Shown: positions 26,208 to 34,864 of the stretch, piece after piece
How the letters are laid out: the number at the start of each line of letters is the position of its first letter
Numbering within the stretch: position 1 is the first letter of the stretch
NCBI GenBank assembly: GCA_947259215.1
Contig: CAMYLJ010000006.1
Location: 1-64,000, forward strand
Reading direction: 5' to 3'
DNA: 64,000 bases
DNA from: an uncultured delta proteobacterium
GTDB lineage: Bacteria; Myxococcota_A; UBA9160; JAFDET01
Program-made: the position numbers and the translations under genes
The notes under the pieces: model-generated
What the model was told of the DNA's origin: nothing
The model's input: the letters and a program-made list of their open reading frames with translations, nothing else
Databases searched by the model: none

Positions 26208-27962
26208 TCAGGGGCCCAGGTCCGGAACCACGTGCACGGGCTGCTCGCCCAGCGCCTGGATGCGCAGCCGGCGCTCGCCGTCGTAGATCATGATCTCGCG
26301 CACGCCCCCGGCCCGCAGCGTCTGCACCATCTGCTGTGCGGCCTGCTCTCGCTCGTTCGCCGGGAGCTGGAACCAGGCGTCGTCGAGGGTGCCCACGAAG
26401 GCCGGGCCCTGACCTTCGCCGTTGCGTGCGCCGCGCGCGAGGTAGGACGAGACACGATCGAGCTCGTCGCCGGCCAGGCGATCGAGATCTCCGCCCAGCA
26501 GGAAGACCTGGGCGAGGATCCATGCGAGGAGCCCGAGAGCCGCGCCGGCTCCGCTCAGGCGGACGACTCGCGCCCATTGCCAGGAGCGCCACTCCTTCCA
26601 CGCCGTGCTCCCGGCGAGTTCGCTCTTCGTCTTCTCCTTGGCCACCGCTTCGCTGGCGAGGTCGCGCGCCTCCTGCTCCACCTGCTCGAAGCTCGACGGC
26701 TCGGCCTGCCGTTCCGGCCGGCGCTGCGGGCGCTGCAGAGGGGTCACCAGGGAATAGAGGAATCGGGTCCTGAGTTCGGACAGGATGCAGGCCTGCTCGT
26801 AGGCGTCGCTGGCGATCCGTCGGTTGACCTCCCGCTTGAGCGCCTCGTCCAGCTCGCGAATCCACTCGCTGGAGAGCCGCTCCGGCGAGATCCCGATGGC
26901 CGGGAACTCCCCCTCGAGGACGACCGCGGAGCGGCACAGGAGCCCGACCAGGATCGCGGTTCCCTCGAGGTCGCCCGGCAGGCCCACGGCAGGAGAGGTC
27001 AGGGCGGCGTGCTCGCCCTCGTCCAGGGCCGCCAGGTCGAGGCACCAGGCGACGCGGTCGATGGCGCTCGAGCTGGGGGCGGCTCCCTCCACCCTGCGCC
27101 GGAGTGCCTCGGCGATTCGGGGGAGCACCTCCGTCTCGAACACCGACGCGTCCGCGCCGGACAGCTCCACCACGCCCAGGAGGGACCCCCAGTCCCGTGA
27201 ATCGAAGACGCCGCGGTGGATGCAGCGCGACAGCGCGGCGTTGTAGGTCACGATGGCGCGCAGCACGCGGGGTGCGAAGAAGCTCGCGCCGAGCTCGCGC
27301 TTGCGCCGCCGCAAGCTGCGCAGCTGGATCTCTTCGCGTACATCCACTTCGTTTACGTCGGCCGCCGCGTAGAACTCGGCCGCGATCTCCGCCAGGCGCG
27401 GGTCATCGTCATCGTCGGCGCGTTCGCACAGGGCGTGTAGCCGCGGTGTCAGGCCGACCGGGTCCTGGAGGACACTGCCATCTCCCGCCGGGCCGCCGAT
27501 GCAGAGCAGCGTGATCAGGTAGTCGATCGCGCTGATGCGTCCCGCCAGGCCGTCGTGTCCCTCGCTCTCCGCGGCGAGCATCAGGTCGAGCAGGTCGAGG
27601 ACACCGCGGCGCTCGCTCGGGAGGCGCGACGGAAGGGCTGAGCGAAGCTGTGCGACGGGTACTTCGAAGGCGAGGGCGCGCAGGTCGCCCTCGATGGCGT
27701 CGAGGAGCTTGTCGAGCTTCGGGAGTCCGCTGCGATCGCGCCGCTCGAATTCCTGGCTCGCGAGCTGCGCCAGGTCCGCGCTCAACGCGCGCCCCGTCTC
27801 GACGATGTGCTGTCCCTCGTCCGAGAGTCCGAAGGGCGCCAGCACGCCCCATGCCGAGTTGAGCGCGCGCAGGTGCTCGAAGCGGGCGCGCAGCTCCTGG
27901 TCACGGCGCGGCAGCCGCATGCCCCCTTCGCCCGTGCTTTCGGTCGCCGTCGAATCGCTCAT
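26208..27962 (-). CDS. Orphan 584-residue membrane-anchored protein
   Basis: I recognise no family. The first 470 residues are helical, acidic and charged, without signal peptide, and include a run of five aspartates (ERADDDDDPR). A basic, Gln-rich linker (about 425-450) leads to one strong membrane helix (about 483-503, GAALGLLAWILAQVFLLGG). A C-terminal domain of about 80 residues has an IMIYDGERRLRIQ strand. The likely topology is N-terminus inside, C-terminus outside. It lies 34 bases downstream of the prepilin gene on the same strand and may be co-transcribed, which would link it to pilus or secretion function. The convergent dehydrogenase ends 15 bases away. Confidence 0.7.
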   Translation of the reverse strand: MSDSTATESTGEGGMRLPRRDQELRARFEHLRALNSAWGVLAPFGLSDEGQHIVETGRALSADLAQLASQEFERRDRSGLPKLDKLLDAIEGDLRALAFEVPVAQLRSALPSRLPSERRGVLDLLDLMLAAESEGHDGLAGRISAIDYLITLLCIGGPAGDGSVLQDPVGLTPRLHALCERADDDDDPRLAEIAAEFYAAADVNEVDVREEIQLRSLRRRKRELGASFFAPRVLRAIVTYNAALSRCIHRGVFDSRDWGSLLGVVELSGADASVFETEVLPRIAEALRRRVEGAAPSSSAIDRVAWCLDLAALDEGEHAALTSPAVGLPGDLEGTAILVGLLCRSAVVLEGEFPAIGISPERLSSEWIRELDEALKREVNRRIASDAYEQACILSELRTRFLYSLVTPLQRPQRRPERQAEPSSFEQVEQEARDLASEAVAKEKTKSELAGSTAWKEWRSWQWARVVRLSGAGAALGLLAWILAQVFLLGGDLDRLAGDELDRVSSYLARGARNGEGQGPAFVGTLDDAWFQLPANEREQAAQQMVQTLRAGGVREIMIYDGERRLRIQALGEQPVHVVPDLGP

Positions 27963-27996
27963 GGAGTCCGCGCGCTGCCGGGCCCGGGCCTGCGAT

Positions 27997-28533
27997 CTAG
28001 AAGATCGAGCGGCCGGCGCCCGGGTTGCAGGGTCCGATCACCGCGGGCGGGAGCGCGGTCACGTCGCAGCCGACCTGGCCGGGGCTCACCGCGCCCGCGC
28101 TGTCGGGTCGGACGTAGCCCCAGAATTGCACGATGCCGTCGGCGTCGATGTCGGCGCCGGCGTCGGCGGTGTAGCCGGTCTCGTCCGCGCTGATCGAGAC
28201 CCCGTAGGAGAAGTAGACGGTGCCTTCGGGGGCGAATCCGATCTGGGCGAAGTCGCTGCTGACGGAGTCGAAGAGCACGGACTGCGAGCCGGGGACGGCG
28301 ACGGGCTCGGGCGTGGCCAGGAGGTAGACCCCGAACTCCGAGAAGTAGCTCTGCTCGGCGACCTGGATCGCCCCCAGGTTGGTCTCGGCCTCGGCGCTCT
28401 TCGAGCGCAGCTGGTAGGACCGGAACATCGGCAGCGCGATCGTCGTCAGGATGCCGATGATCAGCACGACCATCATGACCTCGATCAAAGTGAAGCCCGC
28501 GCGACGTGCCGGATGCCCGGTCGACAATGCCAT
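27997..28533 (-). CDS. Type IV prepilin-like protein
   Basis: 178 residues. The class III signal is RRAGFTLIEVMMVVLIIG: cleavage after G13, with mature F1 methylated and E5 at residue 18, followed by the hydrophobic assembly helix. The C-terminal globular domain has a Cys pair (CDVTALPPAVIGPC) that can form the pilin disulfide loop. It could be a major pilin or a pseudopilin; length and the absence of assembly genes nearby do not decide. It has an acidic, glycine-poor central region with ADAGADIDADG, possibly calcium binding. The start ATG at 28533 is the one that gives a short leader. Confidence 0.9.
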   Translation of the reverse strand: MALSTGHPARRAGFTLIEVMMVVLIIGILTTIALPMFRSYQLRSKSAEAETNLGAIQVAEQSYFSEFGVYLLATPEPVAVPGSQSVLFDSVSSDFAQIGFAPEGTVYFSYGVSISADETGYTADAGADIDADGIVQFWGYVRPDSAGAVSPGQVGCDVTALPPAVIGPCNPGAGRSIF

Positions 28534-28629
28534 CCCAACGGCATCGGTCGATCCGGCGCCGGACTGAAGCCGGGTAGCCCCGGGGGCCTCCGGGGGCTCT
28601 CGAGCGGGTCCGAGCCGTGGGGCGTGGCG

Positions 28630-29094
28630 TCAGGACCGGGGCTCGCACACGAAGATCGGAATGTCCCGGGTCGTCCGCTCGCGATACTCGGCGTACGGAG
28701 CGTAATGCCGGTCACAGATCGGCCACAGCTCCGGCTTCTCGTCGGACGTGGCCAGGCGGGCCCGCAGCTGCATGCGCCGGCCGCGGTGGTTCACATCGAC
28801 GTCCGGGTGCTTGACGAGGTTGCGGTACCAGATGGGGTTCTTCGGTGCGCCGCCCTGGGAGGCCACCAGGAGCACACCCTCCTGGTAGGGCACGTACATC
28901 AGGGGGATGGTCAGCCTGCGGCCGCTCTTCGCGCCGGTCATGGTGACGAAGCAGACCTCGTCCTTTCCCAGCTTGTTGAACAGGCGGCCGCCGGTCAGAC
29001 GGTGCAGCAGGACGTGGCCACGGGTGAACGCCTTGAGGACCCAGCGCGGCGGAGGCGCGCCGGAGCCGGAGGAAGCGGTCGAGTCGCTGGCCAT
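28630..29094 (-). CDS. Deazaflavin (F420)-dependent nitroreductase family protein
   Basis: 154 residues of the split beta-barrel FDOR-A (Ddn-like) group. Diagnostic stretches: TMTGAKSGRRLTIPLMYV, GVLLVASQGGAPKNPIWYRNL and HPDVDV. These proteins reduce nitro or enone substrates with reduced F420, or with F420-like binding in some lineages. Presence suggests, but does not prove, that the cell makes or takes up F420. The N-terminus is Ser/Ala-rich and probably disordered. The gene is monocistronic and divergent from the PEP-CTERM gene. Confidence 0.88.
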   Translation of the reverse strand: MASDSTASSGSGAPPPRWVLKAFTRGHVLLHRLTGGRLFNKLGKDEVCFVTMTGAKSGRRLTIPLMYVPYQEGVLLVASQGGAPKNPIWYRNLVKHPDVDVNHRGRRMQLRARLATSDEKPELWPICDRHYAPYAEYRERTTRDIPIFVCEPRS

Positions 29095-29169
29095 GGGGAG
29101 CCTCTCCGATCGCGGCGTGAGGGGGCCGCTTCCAGGATCCTACCGCAAGAATGCCCTAGGCTGGTCACG

Positions 29170-29841
29170 ATGCTGCGAGCATTCTGGAAGCGGGTGGTCG
29201 TCGTGCTGGCGTTCCTGGCTCTCCCGGCGGCGCACGCCCAGGGGCTGCTGCTCTACGACAACGGGCCAATCACCGACGTCGCTGCGGACGGCTACTGCGA
29301 CAGCGGACCGACGCCCAGCTGTGGGGGCAGTGGCGACTGGACCTTCTACGACAACTTCATCCTCGCCAGCGACGCCAGCGTGACCGGCTTCGACTACACG
29401 GACTTCTTCCTCTCCGGCTCGCCGCTGGACTACGTCGAGACCGAGTGGTCCCTCTTCGACGCGGACCCCTTCACCGCGGCCCCCATCGCGTCGGGAACGG
29501 CTGTGGCGATCCTCACGGCTACGGGTACGACCAATCCGTACCGGTTCGAGGTGAGCGGCCTGGGCGTCGGCCTCTCCGCCGGGATCGAGTACTGGCTCGG
29601 GATCCACAACACCGTGACCGGGGACCGGATCACGACGGTGGCCCGGGTGGGCGACCCGGGAGGCGGGCTCGACGCCGCCAAGGCCTCGGACGGTGCGGCG
29701 GACGACCTCGACTTTCCCGCCTTCGAGAACCGCGCTTTTCGCGTTCGGGGCACGCCCGTGCCCGAGCCGTCGACCGCCCTGCTGGTCGGGGTCGGGCTGG
29801 CGCCGCTGGCCGCCAGCCGCAAGCGTGCACGGAAGCGCTGA
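29170..29841 (+). CDS. PEP-CTERM sorted secreted protein
   Basis: 223 residues. Signal peptide about 1-23 (ending AHAQG). The mature domain is rich in Asp, Thr and Gly, with Cys residues in YCDSGPTPSCGG. The C-terminus is a textbook PEP-CTERM signal: VPEPSTALL from V197, a hydrophobic helix, and a basic tail RKRARKR. Such proteins are cut and anchored by exosortase at the outer envelope and are often exopolysaccharide-associated. No exosortase gene is in the window. ATG at 29170 with a weak ribosome site. Confidence 0.85.
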   Translation: MLRAFWKRVVVVLAFLALPAAHAQGLLLYDNGPITDVAADGYCDSGPTPSCGGSGDWTFYDNFILASDASVTGFDYTDFFLSGSPLDYVETEWSLFDADPFTAAPIASGTAVAILTATGTTNPYRFEVSGLGVGLSAGIEYWLGIHNTVTGDRITTVARVGDPGGGLDAAKASDGAADDLDFPAFENRAFRVRGTPVPEPSTALLVGVGLAPLAASRKRARKR

Positions 29842-29878
29842 TTCCTACTCTGTCTTGGTGGGTTGAAGGGAGATCCCT

Positions 29879-29907
29879 CCTGAACCACTTCAGGCGGGGA
29901 AAGCCCC
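29879..29907. terminator. Paired small hairpins after the PEP-CTERM gene
   Basis: CCTGAA-CCAC-TTCAGG (29879-29894) and GGGG-AAAG-CCCC (29896-29907) stand side by side between the PEP-CTERM stop (29841) and the hydrolase start (29954). They may end the first transcript or fold in the leader of the second. No T-run follows. Confidence 0.35.
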
Positions 29908-29953
29908 ATCACGGGAACCCTCTGGCAGCCGGGGGCGCTAGCATCGGGCCTCC

Positions 29954-31174
29954 ATGCTCCCCATCGACGGCCACTGCGACTCCGCCTTCGCGGCGGTGCG
30001 CGAGGCCTTCGCCAACAACTTCGAGCAGCATGGCGAGCTCGGTGCCGCGGTGTGCGTGCACGTCGACGGCCGCGCGGTGGTGGACCTGTGGGGCGGTCAT
30101 CGCGACCGCGCGCAGCGGCATCCCTGGCAGCGCGACACGCTCGTGAACGCCTGGTCGCTGGGGAAGGGCGTCCTGGCCATGCTCGTCCTCAGCCTGGTCG
30201 AGCGCGGACGCCTCGCCCTGGACGAGCCGGTCCGGGTCCGCTGGCCCGCGTTCGCGGCCGGCGGCAAGCAGGACGTCACGCTGCGCACGCTGCTCGCCCA
30301 CCGCGCGGGGTTGCCGTCGGTGCGCCCGCGTCTGGCCGAGGACGCCTGGCAGGACTGGCACGTCATGTGCGACGCCCTCGCCGCGCAGGAGCCCTGGTGG
30401 GAGCCCGGGAGCGCGCACGGCTACCACGTGAACAGCTGGGGCTTCCTCGTCGGCGAGCTGGTGCGCCGGGCGGCCGGCTGCTCCCCGGGCCAGGCGCTCC
30501 GCGAGATCCTCGGGGCGCCCCTCGACGCCGACTTCTTCTGGGGCCTTCCGCCGGAGCACGACGCGCGGGTGGCCGAGGTCGACGTCCCGGACGTCGTCCT
30601 CCGCGGGCCCGAGCAGTGGGCGCAGGCCTTTCCTCCGTCAGGGGATGCGGAGCACGACACCATGATCTGGCACGCCTACTTCAACCCGCCCGGCCTGTCC
30701 GGCCTCGGGGTGATGGGGAGCGAGCCCTGGCTCCGCGCCCAGGTGCCCTCCACCAACGGCCAGGCGACGGCCCGCGGCGTCGCCCGCCTCTTCGACGCCC
30801 TGCTGCGCGGGGCGGCCGACGGCACCCGGTTCGTCGGCCCCGGACTCCTGCGCGAGGCCACGGCCGTCCACTCCGACGGCGAGGACCGGGTGCTCGCCCG
30901 GCCCTCGCGCTTCGGCCTCGGCTTCCAGCTCCCGATTCCGGAGCGCAAGCTCGGACCCAACGCCGAGGCCTTCGGTCACTACGGCTACGGGGGGCTCCTC
31001 GGCATGGCCGACCCGGCCGCCGGCGTGGCCTTCGCGTTCCTCACCTCGCGCCCAGGTGACCGCTGGCAGACCCCGCGCACCGGGGCGCTGCTCGAGGCGG
31101 TTTACGGCGCGCTCGCTGGCTCCGGCGCCGGGGACCACGCCGCCTCCGCATCCGAAGTACACTCCCCGGCGTGA
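29954..31174 (+). CDS. Serine hydrolase of the class C beta-lactamase/EstB family
   Basis: 406 residues without a signal peptide, so cytosolic. Active-site motifs: S68-L-G-K71 (AWSLGKGV), Y157-H-V-N160, and GHYGYGG near the C-terminus in place of the KTG box. This set, and the opening G-x-A-V-C-V-H-V-DG, matches EstB-type esterases and related hydrolases rather than true beta-lactamases. The stop TGA overlaps the GTG start of the K+ channel gene (GTGA), so translation is coupled. No functional link between the two is known to me. Confidence 0.9.
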   Translation: MLPIDGHCDSAFAAVREAFANNFEQHGELGAAVCVHVDGRAVVDLWGGHRDRAQRHPWQRDTLVNAWSLGKGVLAMLVLSLVERGRLALDEPVRVRWPAFAAGGKQDVTLRTLLAHRAGLPSVRPRLAEDAWQDWHVMCDALAAQEPWWEPGSAHGYHVNSWGFLVGELVRRAAGCSPGQALREILGAPLDADFFWGLPPEHDARVAEVDVPDVVLRGPEQWAQAFPPSGDAEHDTMIWHAYFNPPGLSGLGVMGSEPWLRAQVPSTNGQATARGVARLFDALLRGAADGTRFVGPGLLREATAVHSDGEDRVLARPSRFGLGFQLPIPERKLGPNAEAFGHYGYGGLLGMADPAAGVAFAFLTSRPGDRWQTPRTGALLEAVYGALAGSGAGDHAASASEVHSPA

Positions 31175-32862
31175 AGTCCCTGCCCGCGCAGTTGGTGGCC
31201 ATCCTGCGGCAACGCCCCGCCCGCCACAACGCGCGCGTGCTGGGCCTGTTCCTGGTGGCCCTGACCGCGATGGTGGTCGTCGACGCCGTGCTGTTCCACG
31301 CCATCATGGCGATGGAGGGGCGGGACTTCAGCTGGGTTTCGGGCTTCTACTGGACGCTCACCGTGATGTCGACGCTCGGCTTCGGGGACATCACCTTCGA
31401 GAGCGACCTGGGGCGCGTCTTCTCGATGTTCGTCCTCCTCTCCGGCACTGTCTTCCTGCTGGTGCTCTTCCCGTTCATCGTGATCCAGTTCTTCTGGGCC
31501 CCCTGGATGGAGGCGCAGGCCGCGGCGCGGGCGCCCCGGGAGCTTCCGGAGGAGACGGCGGATCACGTCATCCTCACCCGCTACGACGAGGTCAGCGCCG
31601 CGGTGATCGAGCGCCTGGTGCATCGCCAGATCGACTACGTGCTGCTGGTGCCCGACCGCGAGGAAGCCGTGCGGCTCCACGACCGGGGGCTGCGGGTGGT
31701 GGTGGGAGATCTGGACGACCCGGAAACCTGGGAGCGGGTGCGCGTGAGACAGGCCGGCCTCGTGGCCACCACCTGCAACGACTTCACCAACACCAACGCG
31801 GCCTTCACCGTGCGCGGCGTCGCGCCCGACGTGCCCATCATCGCCACGGCGGGCGACCCCGCGTCGGTGGACATCCTCGAGCTGGCCGGCTGCACCCACG
31901 TGCTCCAGCTGGCGGAGGAGATGGGTCAGGCCCTGGCCCGGCGCATGATCGGCGCCGACGCCATGACCCACACGATCGGCAAGTTCGGTCCGCTCGCCAT
32001 CGCCGAGGCGACCGCGGCCCGCACGCCCCTGGTGGGCAAGACCCTGGCCGAGACGCGCTTGCGACAGATCACGGGCTTGAACGTCGTCGGCGTCTGGGAG
32101 CGCGGCCGCTTCCAATCGGCGCTCGGCTCCACGCGCATCAGCGCGGACACGGTGCTCGTCCTGGCCGGGACGGCGGAGCAGCTCTACCGCTACGACGAGC
32201 TCTTCGTCATCTACAACGTGTCCGCGGCTCCGGTGGTGATCCTGGGCGGTGGACGGGTGGGGCAGGCAACGGGTCGGGCCCTGGCGGAGCGCGAGGTCGA
32301 CTACCGCATCGTCGAGAAGAAACCGGCGCTCGTGCGGGATCCGGAGCATCACGTGCTGGGCAGCGCAGCCGAGCTGGAGGTGCTCCAGAAGGCCGGCATC
32401 CTGGAGACGCCGACGGTCATCATCACCACCAACGACGACGACCTGAACGTCTACCTCACGATCTACTGCCGGCGGCTGCGCCCGGACGTCCAGATCATCA
32501 CCCGGACCTCCCTCGACCGGAACGTCGCGACCCTGCACCGCGCGGGCACCGACTTCGTCATGTCCTACGCCTCGATGGGCGCGAGCAAGATGCTGAACCT
32601 GCTGAAGCGGGGCGAGATCCTGATGCTGGCGGAGGGGCTCGACCTCTTCAAGCTGCCGGTGCCGGCGAGCCTGGCCGGTCGCACGGTGGTCGAGGCCGAG
32701 GTGCGCGAGCGCAGCGGGGTCAGCATCGTGGCCGTGGTCCAGGGCGACCGGATCGAGGTCAACCCGGACCCGAGCGTGCCGCTTCCCGAGGGCGCCGACA
32801 TCCTGCTGATCGGGAGCGAGGAGGCGGAGGCCCGCTTCCTCGAGATCTTCGCGCACCACTGA
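31171..32862 (+). CDS. Potassium channel with two RCK (TrkA-N/TrkA-C) modules
   Basis: 563 residues. Two transmembrane helices (about 23-47 and 84-110) flank a pore helix and a selectivity filter reading TLGFGD (68-73) instead of TVGYGD; Phe for Tyr still suits a K+ pore. The first cytosolic RCK domain has lost its glycine-rich NAD loop (HVILTRYDEV), while the second keeps LGGGRVGQATG (G359-G364). A final TrkA-C domain ends near ILLIGSEEAEARF. It is probably a ligand-gated K+ efflux or uptake channel in the inner membrane. GTG start overlapping the upstream stop. Confidence 0.9.
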   Translation: MKSLPAQLVAILRQRPARHNARVLGLFLVALTAMVVVDAVLFHAIMAMEGRDFSWVSGFYWTLTVMSTLGFGDITFESDLGRVFSMFVLLSGTVFLLVLFPFIVIQFFWAPWMEAQAAARAPRELPEETADHVILTRYDEVSAAVIERLVHRQIDYVLLVPDREEAVRLHDRGLRVVVGDLDDPETWERVRVRQAGLVATTCNDFTNTNAAFTVRGVAPDVPIIATAGDPASVDILELAGCTHVLQLAEEMGQALARRMIGADAMTHTIGKFGPLAIAEATAARTPLVGKTLAETRLRQITGLNVVGVWERGRFQSALGSTRISADTVLVLAGTAEQLYRYDELFVIYNVSAAPVVILGGGRVGQATGRALAEREVDYRIVEKKPALVRDPEHHVLGSAAELEVLQKAGILETPTVIITTNDDDLNVYLTIYCRRLRPDVQIITRTSLDRNVATLHRAGTDFVMSYASMGASKMLNLLKRGEILMLAEGLDLFKLPVPASLAGRTVVEAEVRERSGVSIVAVVQGDRIEVNPDPSVPLPEGADILLIGSEEAEARFLEIFAHH

Positions 32863-32883
32863 CGGCCTCGCGCGTCGTGGGGC

Positions 32884-34092
32884 CTACGCCTTCTCGGCGA
32901 GCTTCGACAGGTGCTCGATCTGGCCGTCGTCGCGGCGGTGGAGCACCTCGTTGTAGTAGCGACCGCGGTGGGGGCGGGCTCCTTCCCGGGCGTAGGCCGT
33001 CACGGCCGAGATCCGGTAGCGGGCCAGGTCCGTACGCGCCGGCGGCGGCGCGGCGTGCATGGTGTCGCCGTAGTGGAGCGACACGTCGCCGGGGGCGGCG
33101 ACGATCGAGATGCCGCGCGGTGCTTTCGGGTGCTGCGCGTCGATCGGGCCGCAGCCGCGGTCCCAGGAGCCCGGCAGGAAGCGCAGCTCGCCGGTGTGCG
33201 CGTTCGCCGGCGTGAGGAAGACGGAGGTGATCAGCAGTGGGCACAGGATCGCGTGCCCGCCCATGCCGCAGTCGCGGTGCCAGGGCAGGTCGCCGAGCCC
33301 CTCGGTCATGCCCGGACGCTTCCAGATCAGCGAGACGGACTCCGCGTCCGATCCCTTCGACTGGTGCGCCAGGGGCTCATCGGCGAGCGCCGCGAGCTCG
33401 AGCAAGCGCGGATCGGAGGGAATGCTCGCGAGCTGGGGTCGCGCGCCGGCGCGGGTGACCCGGCACAGGGTGTCCTCGCCGCCAGGTCCCTTGCCCCACC
33501 AGGAGAGTCCGTCTCCCGGAATCGCCTCGGCGGCGAGCTCGGCGGCTTCCGCCAGGAACCCGTCGATCGCGTCGGGGCGGAAGACCTGGCGCACGAGCAG
33601 GTAGCCGGTCGTGCGCAGGAACCAGGCCATGTCCTCGCGGTCGTCGGCCGGCGTGAACGCGCGCGCCGGGTCGAGCGGGTCTCCGTGGCGATCCCGGAGG
33701 TCCAGGGTCGCCGGGTCGTACACGGGTCGTCCGTGGTACATGGCACGCAGGGCCGGCTCCCAGTCGACCCAGCGGATCGGGTTTCCCTTGCGGCAGCGCG
33801 CGCGCCCGCCGTAGAGCAGGCCGGCGGCGGCGTCGAGCTCGTTCACGAGGTTCGAGAAGATCTCGGGCGAGACCTCGATCACCGTGTCCGCGGACTCCTC
33901 GCCGGCCACCACCTCGACGCCATCGCTGCGAGGGACGTAGGTGTAGGCGTCGCCCTCCGGCGTGCGGAAGGCGAGGCTCCCCAGGCGCCGGCCCGCAGGA
34001 CCGGCGAGCGCCCCGTTTCCGGCGGCGAGCCGGGCGGGCAGGTCGTCGCGGTGGAAGGCGTTGAAGTCGATGGAATCGAAGCCAGCGCTCAT
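32884..34092 (-). CDS. Phytanoyl-CoA dioxygenase family protein with N-terminal SCP2-like domain
   Basis: 402 residues. The N-terminal 130 residues (DTVIEVSPEIFSNLVNEL, GGRARCRKGN, WEPALRAMYHGRPVYD) look like an SCP2-type lipid-binding domain. The rest is an Fe(II)/2-oxoglutarate dioxygenase with H272-x-D274 (PWHRDC) and distal H346 (DTMHAAPP); R359 may bind 2-oxoglutarate. The fusion suggests hydroxylation of a lipid or sterol-like substrate, which is inference. The ATG at 34092, with GGGAGG just upstream, is clearly the true start; the longer open frame beyond it is noise. It is divergent from the broken TetR gene, so the two may have shared an operator. Confidence 0.88.
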   Translation of the reverse strand: MSAGFDSIDFNAFHRDDLPARLAAGNGALAGPAGRRLGSLAFRTPEGDAYTYVPRSDGVEVVAGEESADTVIEVSPEIFSNLVNELDAAAGLLYGGRARCRKGNPIRWVDWEPALRAMYHGRPVYDPATLDLRDRHGDPLDPARAFTPADDREDMAWFLRTTGYLLVRQVFRPDAIDGFLAEAAELAAEAIPGDGLSWWGKGPGGEDTLCRVTRAGARPQLASIPSDPRLLELAALADEPLAHQSKGSDAESVSLIWKRPGMTEGLGDLPWHRDCGMGGHAILCPLLITSVFLTPANAHTGELRFLPGSWDRGCGPIDAQHPKAPRGISIVAAPGDVSLHYGDTMHAAPPPARTDLARYRISAVTAYAREGARPHRGRYYNEVLHRRDDGQIEHLSKLAEKA

Positions 34093-34233
34093 CGGAGGCC
34101 TCCCGGCCCCAACGTACCCCACGCGTGGCCTCGGGGAGGGGCAGGGCGCGGTGTTCCGCCTGGGGGCGGGGACGTCGGGGCCCGTCCTCGCTGGTCTTTC
34201 GCCCGATCTGGATCGAATCCCTGCGTCGCGGCC

Positions 34234-34274
34234 TTGACGTCGGCTGCCCGACATGAAAAGATGAGCATCGCTCA
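34234..34274 (+). promoter_or_regulatory. Promoter and operator-like palindrome of the TetR gene
   Basis: TTGACG (34234-34239), 17 bases, then AAAGAT (34257-34262) reads as a sigma-70 promoter with a good -35. TGAGC-ATC-GCTCA (34262-34274) is a perfect inverted repeat right at the -10/start region, the usual place for a self-repressing TetR operator. The region lies between the divergent dioxygenase and TetR genes and could control both. Confidence 0.5.
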
Positions 34275-34312
34275 GCTTTCGGGCGCCGCCCGAATCCGCC
34301 TCCGAGGGATCC

Positions 34313-34861
34313 ATGTCCGAGTCCGCCTCCTTGCAGCCCCGCCGGCGACCCGCCCAGGCCCGCTCCCGCGAGCGCGTCGAGCGGATCCTCGAGGCCACCC
34401 GGGAGCTGGTGGAGACGCAGCCGGTCGAGTCCATCACCACCGCGGCCATCGCCCGGCGGGCCGACCTGCCCATCGGCTCCCTCTAAGTACTTCCCGAACC
34501 GGCTGGCCGTGCTGGCCGAGCTGGCCCGACGGGGCCTGCGCGAGCTCGACACCCGCGCGATCGCGGTGCTGGAAGACGCCCACGAGCTGCCGTGGCGCGA
34601 GGCGGTGGACCGCGTGGTGGACGCCCACCTGGCGGCCTTCATCCGGCGCTCGCGGTGTGCGGAGACGCCCGCGAGCGCGCCCGGATCGCGCGCGTGGCCG
34701 TCGAGGCGGCCGCCGCCGTCGAGTCCCTTGCCCTGCGCGCCGGGTCGGCCTCCGAGGCCGGCGCGCTGGCAAGCGAGATGAAACGCCTTCTCAAGGCCTA
34801 TCTGGCGCTCCACATCGAAGGCGATCCGAACCCATCCAACGACCCTGCTGCTTCGAGGTAA
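34313..34861 (+). pseudogene. TetR-family regulator broken by two frameshifts
   Basis: The ATG at 34313 (site GAGGGA) opens a TetR N-terminus: RSRERVERILEATREL, then the HTH ITTAAIARRADLPIGSL, and a TAA stop at 34484-34486. The expected continuation, KYFPNRLAVLAELARRG, follows at once but in the +1 frame (from 34485), with two bases missing where a TetR protein has L-Y-K-Y-F. Around 34640-34660 the reading returns to the original frame (VCGDARERARIARVAVEAA and a helical tail) and stops at 34859-34861. The next gene starts 3 bases later. It is either a recent pseudogene or two sequencing or assembly indels; codon usage is not decayed, so the event is young. Confidence 0.75.
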
Positions 34862-34864
34862 CCG

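Noticed and set aside
34478-34492. Possible programmed +1 frameshift (CTC TAA G) in the TetR gene, as in prfB
   Set aside because: A +1 slip would still lack the conserved tyrosine codon, no internal Shine-Dalgarno precedes it, and a second frameshift follows, so deletion or sequencing error is simpler.
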